Source of the DNA: CAG-103 sp048217285
GTDB lineage: Bacteria > Bacillota > Clostridia > Oscillospirales > Oscillospiraceae
Assembly (NCBI GenBank): GCA_048217285.1
Contig: DBFWVW010000105.1
Coordinates: forward strand, 1-22,016
DNA length: 22,016 bases
Reading direction: 5' to 3'
A program made the translations under genes and the position numbers. The notes below the pieces were generated by a model. It was not told the origin of the DNA and made no database searches. It saw nothing but the letters and a program-made list of their open reading frames with translations. Shown piece after piece: positions 21,937 to 22,016 of this stretch (within the stretch, counting starts at the first letter, position 1; each line of letters begins with the position of its first letter).

Positions 21937-22016
21937 AATATTTCCTCCTTTGTCTTGCTTCCACATTATCGTGTTGGTCATGTACGCCCTATGTGAGCAA
22001 ATTTATCATCCCACAC

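Overview
The window looks like chromosomal core DNA of a GC-rich, anaerobic, endospore-forming member of the Clostridia, most likely Oscillospiraceae/Ruminococcaceae. The evidence is sporulation-linked genes (a SpoVB/YabM-type flippase, YunB, a DacF-like carboxypeptidase), the gene order flippase-mazG-hup-rqcP that parallels the B. subtilis yabM-yabN-yabO region, strong AGGAGG ribosome binding sites, and several TTG/GTG starts. The family placement is inference from gene content only.

Layout. At the left edge (1-974, minus) is a 3'-truncated AI-2E/PerM-family permease. It diverges from a plus-strand run: a secreted D-Ala-D-Ala carboxypeptidase, glucose-6-phosphate isomerase and a small P-loop protein, ending at a shared bidirectional terminator (4233-4272). 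Converging on that terminator is a minus-strand block (7415-4280): lipid flippase, MazG, HU and the ribosome-quality-control protein RqcP, with a terminator-like attenuator between hup and rqcP. Upstream of it lies GAPDH (minus), whose terminator palindrome overlaps the flippase promoter. GAPDH is divergent from a cytosolic histidine-kinase-like protein without a recognisable phospho-acceptor histidine.

From 16250 down to 9882 (minus) runs one six-gene operon: murD, yunB, ligA, nadE, tatD and a PTP-type phosphatase. Its genes are tightly packed or overlapping and have one good promoter in front of murD. It joins cell-wall precursor synthesis, sporulation, DNA ligation and NAD synthesis; NAD is also the substrate of LigA.

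Next to it on the plus strand is the RNase P RNA gene with clear promoter and terminator. Immediately downstream is the most unusual part of the window: a three-gene acyl-activation cassette (adenylate-forming ligase, acyl carrier protein, protein of unknown family) that appears to be decaying. The ligase has lost its N-terminal half and carries a frameshift at an A7 run. The ACP is intact. The third gene is frameshifted 72 bases before its restored stop. Restored frames recreate the expected overlaps (ATGA; 11-nt overlap), so the ancestral operon can be reconstructed.

The right end holds a minus-strand tRNA-Asp/tRNA-Thr operon with a near-consensus promoter, and a large secreted protein of about 881 residues built of about four divergent Ig-like repeats plus a helical insert. 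No CRISPR array, insertion sequence or phage gene was seen.
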